This document shows positions 60,250 to 64,000 of a stretch of 64,000 nt of DNA, piece after piece. The translations under genes were made by a program, and so were the position numbers. The notes beneath the pieces were generated by a model. That model saw only the letters and a list, made by a program, of their open reading frames with translations, was not told the DNA's origin and did not search any database. Source of the DNA: Fennellomyces sp. T-0311 (taxonomy: Eukaryota; Mucoromycota; Mucoromycetes; Mucorales; Lichtheimiaceae); the NCBI GenBank assembly GCA_025266875.1, contig JALLLT010000082.1:1-64000 (forward strand). The letters run 5' to 3'. Position 1 is the first letter of the stretch, and each line of letters begins with the position of its first letter.

Positions 60250-61027
60250 GCTACACTGTAATCCAGGCATGAGTTTCGTTTTGCTTCCAATGACATTTGA
60301 TTCATCACTTACCCAGGCTTGGGCAGCCAGACCACCCCTCCACTGGCCATACGGCCCCCCCTCCAGCGCCGACCATACGTACACTGACACGCCACCGAGG
60401 GCCCTTTTCCGCAGCGTTCACTCCAGACCTCCTGCCGCAGAAAGGACAACCCACCGGTGCTACCCTGGGCCCGCAGGCAAGGCTTCAGAGGAAAGGACAG
60501 TGAACAGGCGCGACAGTCTCCCCGCAGCTCACAACTCTTGAGGGACGCTAGCCCTTGACCTCCGACTACTTGACGCGCTCAAATGCTCCGTGACAATGCT
60601 CGGCATGAGCAAAATGTACTTCTGCTGGTCAATGAACATTGTGGTTTATCCCAATGTCCATGACCGGATTCCAAAGTTCTACAAAGCTATTTACACCGGT
60701 TAGTTCACTGATGCACACTTGTCGGCTTATTAAAACACGTACCTTTGATCACCATAGCTACGGGCGTCGAGCATTGCTGCGACGTTGCACTTGATTGCGT
60801 ACTTGAGCCGGAGTCAAGGCTAGCATATTTAATCCCGCAAGAGTTGCTCACAGCCTTGGGAAGGCCGTCGCAACCTGTTCACCGCCTTCCCTCCTCCACC
60901 TTACCTGACGGACACCAGAGTAGCGGTGGTGGGCGGTCCTCTCCGCTAAGCAGAAGGCCCGGAGATCCAGCTGCAGAAAAGGGTACCCCCAGTGACGTGC
61001 TGGCCCAGTGCACGCATGATCGACGCT
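60250..61027 (+). other. GC-rich island, possible exon pair of unknown gene
   Basis: A visibly GC-rich stretch. One splice-coherent pair can be read: a frame around MSKMYFCWSMNIVVYP ends at a GT near 60698 and resumes after an AG near 60759 with TGVEHCCDVALDCVLEP. It continues to a TGA (GACGCTGA) near 61029. Upstream, KGQPTGATLGPQ is echoed by KGQ-TGATVSPQ. No family is recognised and the 5' end is missing. It may be part of a transposon or an orphan gene. Confidence 0.3.
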
Positions 61028-61310
61028 GACCTGCCACCGTACTCTACGGTGGAAATGAGACCGCCCTCTGCGGTCAAAGCTGTGCCATGGGACAAGGCAA
61101 AATGGCTGTTAACAAAAGCATATTAGTTTCCGAATATTGAGTCATCCAAAGTCAAGGTATACTTACCACCGTATTCTACGGTGCAAATGTGCCGCGCTCG
61201 GCGGTCATGCTGCTGCTGCGAAGTGGCAAGCAAAAATGTCTAAAAGTAAAAGTAAATTAGCTTTTGAATGGTAGGCAGTTAATAGAAAAGACACTTACCA
61301 CCGTAAACGG
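61028..61310. repeat. three 132-bp tandem units built on hairpins and splice-like junctions
   Basis: CCACCGT recurs at 61034, 61166 and 61298, exactly 132 bp apart. Unit 1 has a perfect 8-bp hairpin (CCACCGTA-ctc-TACGGTGG, 61034-61052) and a second one (GACCGC-cctct-GCGGTC, 61059-61075). Unit 2 has a 7-bp hairpin at 61167-61183 and an analogous second at 61191-61205; unit 3 is truncated. On the minus strand the hairpin of units 2 and 3 runs into a consensus GTAAGT donor, and each spacer ends in a pyrimidine-rich AG, so the array looks like duplicated exon-plus-intron units. Confidence 0.6.
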
Positions 61311-61455
61311 CTGTTGTTGTGTTGTCGAAGGGCCATGCCCTTGAATGCAGGAATGAATATGTACAAGAGCAAAAATGGTGGAGAGTATATACAAAGGGAG
61401 AGGGCTGTGGGTATATGCGGCGGTGGGTATATTCTAGAAGTCCAATAAGATATAT

Positions 61456-61485
61456 GAGAGAGCGAGAGAGAGAGAGAGAGAGAGG
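61456..61485. repeat. GA microsatellite
   Basis: Nearly perfect (GA)n tract of about 30 bp. Confidence 0.85.
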
Positions 61486-61590
61486 AGGCACTGAACACTG
61501 AACACTGAAGGGGATACTGAGGGGAAGGGGCATTTTTTTGTGTTTTTGTAATTTTTTCGGGGTGTCTTTTTTTGTGTTTTTTTTATATTT

Positions 61591-61740
61591 TCTGCTTTTT
61601 TTTGTTTTTTTTTTGTTTTCTGCTTTTTTTGTTTTTTTTTTTTTGTTTTCTGCTTTTTTTTGTTTTTTTTTTGTTTTCTGCTTTTTTTGTTTTTTTTTTT
61701 TTGTTTTCTGCTTTTTTTTGTTTTTTTTTTGTTTTTAGTT
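61591..61740. repeat. T-rich minisatellite, 29-30 bp unit
   Basis: Five copies of a TGC-plus-T-runs-plus-G unit; the TGC anchors fall at about 61592, 61621, 61651, 61679 and 61709. Phe-rich ORFs here are by-products. Confidence 0.85.
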
Positions 61741-61812
61741 GTGGCTATTCTATAGAAGATTCATCAGTGATTCTGTTGCTAAGATTATGACGGTTTGTAC
61801 ATCAACTTACTT

Positions 61813-62430
61813 TCAGCCGTGGTGTTCCCGGAGGAAGTTGTTGCCGACGGCATATCGACGCAGGTCGCCACCATTTTCGTGATCTCGGTTGCGAGCACGG
61901 AGGTACAGCGACCGCAAGAAGGTACGAAAACCAAAGTCCAGTTCCTCTTGCAGAGCAAGGCGCTCGGGAACCTGCCACATTTCGGGCGTTTGCCTGTGGA
62001 CTTGCTGGCTCGGCGGTGTGATGCTCATCTGGTCGAAGAGCCCGAGGAACTCATCGTCCACAGCTGGAGGCGGAGGTGGAGGCGGCGAGGGAGGCATGGC
62101 TTCGAAAAGCGGTGCGGACGGCAACGGACGAGACATAGCTTCATGAAACAGCGCAGCCAACCGCGGAGACACGGGCTTGAACATCACCGTAGACGACGTG
62201 GCTTCGGGCACCGGCGGCAACGGCGGATACACCACTGCACGAAACAGTGCAGCCAACCGGGGAGACACGGGCTTGAACAGCGGCGGAGACATGGCTGCGG
62301 GAAGCAGCGCAGGCGATGCGAACGGTGATGGCGGATCAACTGACACGCGACGAGGACGCGAGAGAACGGCTTGAGCAATGCAGACAGCAGCGAGAAGGAG
62401 AACAGCAGCGAAAAGCGCGATGAAGAACAT
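61813..62430 (-). CDS. proline-rich signal-anchored protein with duplicated KPVSPRLAALF motif
   Basis: From the ATG at 62430 the frame encodes 205 residues. The N-terminus is a long hydrophobic helix (MFFIALFAAVLLLAAVCIAQ) followed by RPRR, fitting a signal anchor or signal peptide. The middle is Pro/Ala-rich and contains FKPVSPRLAALF twice about 40 residues apart, plus a weaker third trace (PLFEAMPP) and a run of seven to eight Pro. The C-terminal part (PEMWQVPERLALQEELDFGF) is charged and may be helical. The ATG at 62430 was preferred to the in-frame one at 62481, because the bases between look like a pyrimidine-rich leader ending in ccccag. No known family. Confidence 0.5.
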   Translation of the reverse strand: MFFIALFAAVLLLAAVCIAQAVLSRPRRVSVDPPSPFASPALLPAAMSPPLFKPVSPRLAALFRAVVYPPLPPVPEATSSTVMFKPVSPRLAALFHEAMSRPLPSAPLFEAMPPSPPPPPPPAVDDEFLGLFDQMSITPPSQQVHRQTPEMWQVPERLALQEELDFGFRTFLRSLYLRARNRDHENGGDLRRYAVGNNFLREHHG

Positions 62431-64000
62431 GGTTAGAACTGGGGAAAGAAAGAGAAAAAAGGAAAAAAGTCTTTTTTTCATTTATTTTGCTATGACCAGA
62501 ACGCACTTGAAGGTTGGCCATTTTGTGTTACACATGGAGCCATAAAATCATCCCTTTACCACCTTTTGCCAATGGAGATCCACCATTGCCTTGCATGAGA
62601 TGCCGCCATGCCGCAAGACAACTTGATAAACTGTCATTTGTAGTCATGGCAGTTGTCCCCATGGCGTCCAAAACTTGTCGCCATGCCCAAAACTTCATCC
62701 TGGACAGATTCCGGTATCTTTTATGAAAATTTCTATATGTGGTAATACACTCGGAAGACAATTATCATATAACAGACTGGCCCGGATTCAACGCTTCGTA
62801 TTTTATTCGAAAAGTAGACGTTCTGAGGATTCTGTAGACACTCGTCGCGTCTCGCAACGTGGCCTGTACGCCAAGTTACAAATTTCGGTTTCAGGGGTGC
62901 ACAGACATCATGCGAGCTGGGTTTTACTGTCCACAGCCACTCCGCTGGGAACAAGGTCAAAGTCCATGGCGCGATCATACCCATCCGCGCCATGCAACTC
63001 AATGTTTGTATATCTGACATTTCTCAGATTCCCGTTCATGGCTCCAATTTTTTTCTCATTCGCCTCATTGCCGCGGAATCGAGTTCCCTCATTACGAACG
63101 GCAGTGAAACATATTTCTTTTCTGCAGAGTGTCTGTTGGAAGACGGCGCTGTATAGCTCATGAACCTTGTCACGCCTTTTCACAGACCGTAACGTACCAT
63201 CAACTCTAACAATCTGGTGAATTATTCAGTGGGGCGGATGACGTGGAAGCAGTGAGTATGCTTTAATTACGGTGGCACCCATTAACCGTGTGCATATATT
63301 CGACGCAGTAATTAGTTGTCACGACAGAAACGCAAATGTAAAAGAAGGGGAGCTGCTTGGCGCGTAGCTCACTCAAACATAGTGTCTGGTGGTGTAAATT
63401 GTTGGATTGGCATACAGGAAGTCTCGGTACTTGCGGCACGCGATCGTAATAGCATAACACTTAAACAGCGCCATCTACGTTTACGTCGACCAGCATTGGA
63501 GGGCAGGTTAACAGCTAAGAATTTCTAGGCTGTTCTAGATAAAAGGCGTTTTCTTACCCGGAGCCTTTATCGTCTTTTTCTTCGGCAAATTATTTCCTTA
63601 GATAACGACTTATGGTCCATCCTGGTGTTGAATTCAAGACACAGGTACAGGCGAGCAAAGTAGGGACGATCATTTCCTGTTTGCTTCTTTTCTATATGGG
63701 CTAGTTATATCTGTTAGACCTTGTGTCTGGGTCAATGATACACCTATCTTTCGTTTTGTCGGCCATTCTAGGCTGGCGAAAGTAACAAAGTGGGTGAAAA
63801 GGGTTGAGCATTTACACAAAGATAAAGGACTTGCACGATTTTAAACGGGTTACTTTTGGATACACCGTTCCAAGACTCAGGGCAAATTTATTAACTGCTT
63901 ACTGATTCGGCATACGATTCTGTTGTACTTAAATGAATGGTCCCATAACTGTTCACCTGGATTTTTTGATGCGAGATAGAAAGGTTTTGAATAAGCGTCG
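62431..64000. other. right end of window, no firm gene
   Basis: Opposed ORFs overlap at 62675-63163 (plus) and 62733-63183 (minus). The minus frame 62908-63183 (AMNGNLRNVRYTNIELHG within it) looks the more protein-like and may be an exon, but no partner exon or family could be identified. From 63200 on nothing was recognised. Confidence 0.4.

Noticed and set aside
60047..60541. 164-aa plus-strand ORF
   Set aside because: Its first half reads across the degenerate repeat in the opposite sense and no domain is recognisable; only the GC-rich part is kept as a low-confidence region.
61538..61790. Phe-rich plus-strand ORFs
   Set aside because: Direct translation of the T-rich minisatellite.
62675..63163. 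162-aa plus-strand ORF
   Set aside because: It overlaps more protein-like minus-strand frames and has no start context, signal or motif.

Overview
The window looks like a nuclear contig from an early-diverging filamentous fungus, most likely Mucoromycota (Mucorales). The genes are split by many 45-65 bp GT-AG introns. Conserved eukaryotic housekeeping proteins sit beside Mucorales-style accessory families (F-box/LRR proteins, MpaB-type oxygenases, a group X-like hybrid histidine kinase). Gene-poor AT-rich stretches separate the genes. The species assignment is inference. All exon joins were read by eye from splice sites, phase and family motifs, without RNA evidence.

Layout: 0-4 kb, tandem pair of MpaB/DUF2236-type oxygenases (first one cut by the window edge). 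5.2-8.3 kb, a secreted fasciclin-domain protein convergent with mitochondrial enoyl-CoA hydratase. 8.5-13.1 kb, three more minus-strand genes: a DUF1640/MCUR1-like mitochondrial coiled-coil protein, a GPR107-like Golgi seven-TM protein and a MARVEL-like four-TM protein. 14.6-17.1 kb, TM9SF/nonaspanin. 18.9-20.5 kb, a Pex11-like peroxisomal protein convergent with a Tvp15/COPI-associated-like protein that carries a one-base frame break. 20.5-27 kb, mostly non-coding with a decayed dienelactone-hydrolase relic. 27.1-28.4 kb, tetraspanin. 31.6-36.7 kb, two tandem TPR-F-box-LRR genes. 38.0-39.8 kb, a small mariner-type MITE, an unknown ORF and a Stc1-domain zinc-finger gene. 40.6-46.1 kb, a third F-box/LRR gene and a dead paralogue upstream of it. 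47.8-56.3 kb, a ~2,450-aa hybrid histidine kinase (pseudokinase, AAA ATPase, GAF, HisKA, HATPase, receiver). 56.6-57.3 kb, SNU13 with a candidate box C/D snoRNA in its third intron. 57.8-62.5 kb, a probable secreted peptide, a degenerate repeat-rich and locally GC-rich region, and a proline-rich membrane-anchored protein. 62.5-64 kb, nothing firm.

Several genes concern the secretory system (TM9SF, Tvp15-like, GPR107-like, MARVEL, tetraspanin, fasciclin), but they are on both strands and show no sign of co-regulation. The most interesting lead is the SNU13 locus: the protein that nucleates box C/D snoRNPs appears to host a C/D snoRNA whose guide matches a conserved 25S rRNA motif. Three genes (Tvp15-like, histidine kinase and possibly TM9SF) show single-base frame displacements. 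These could be assembly errors or real lesions, and reads would decide.
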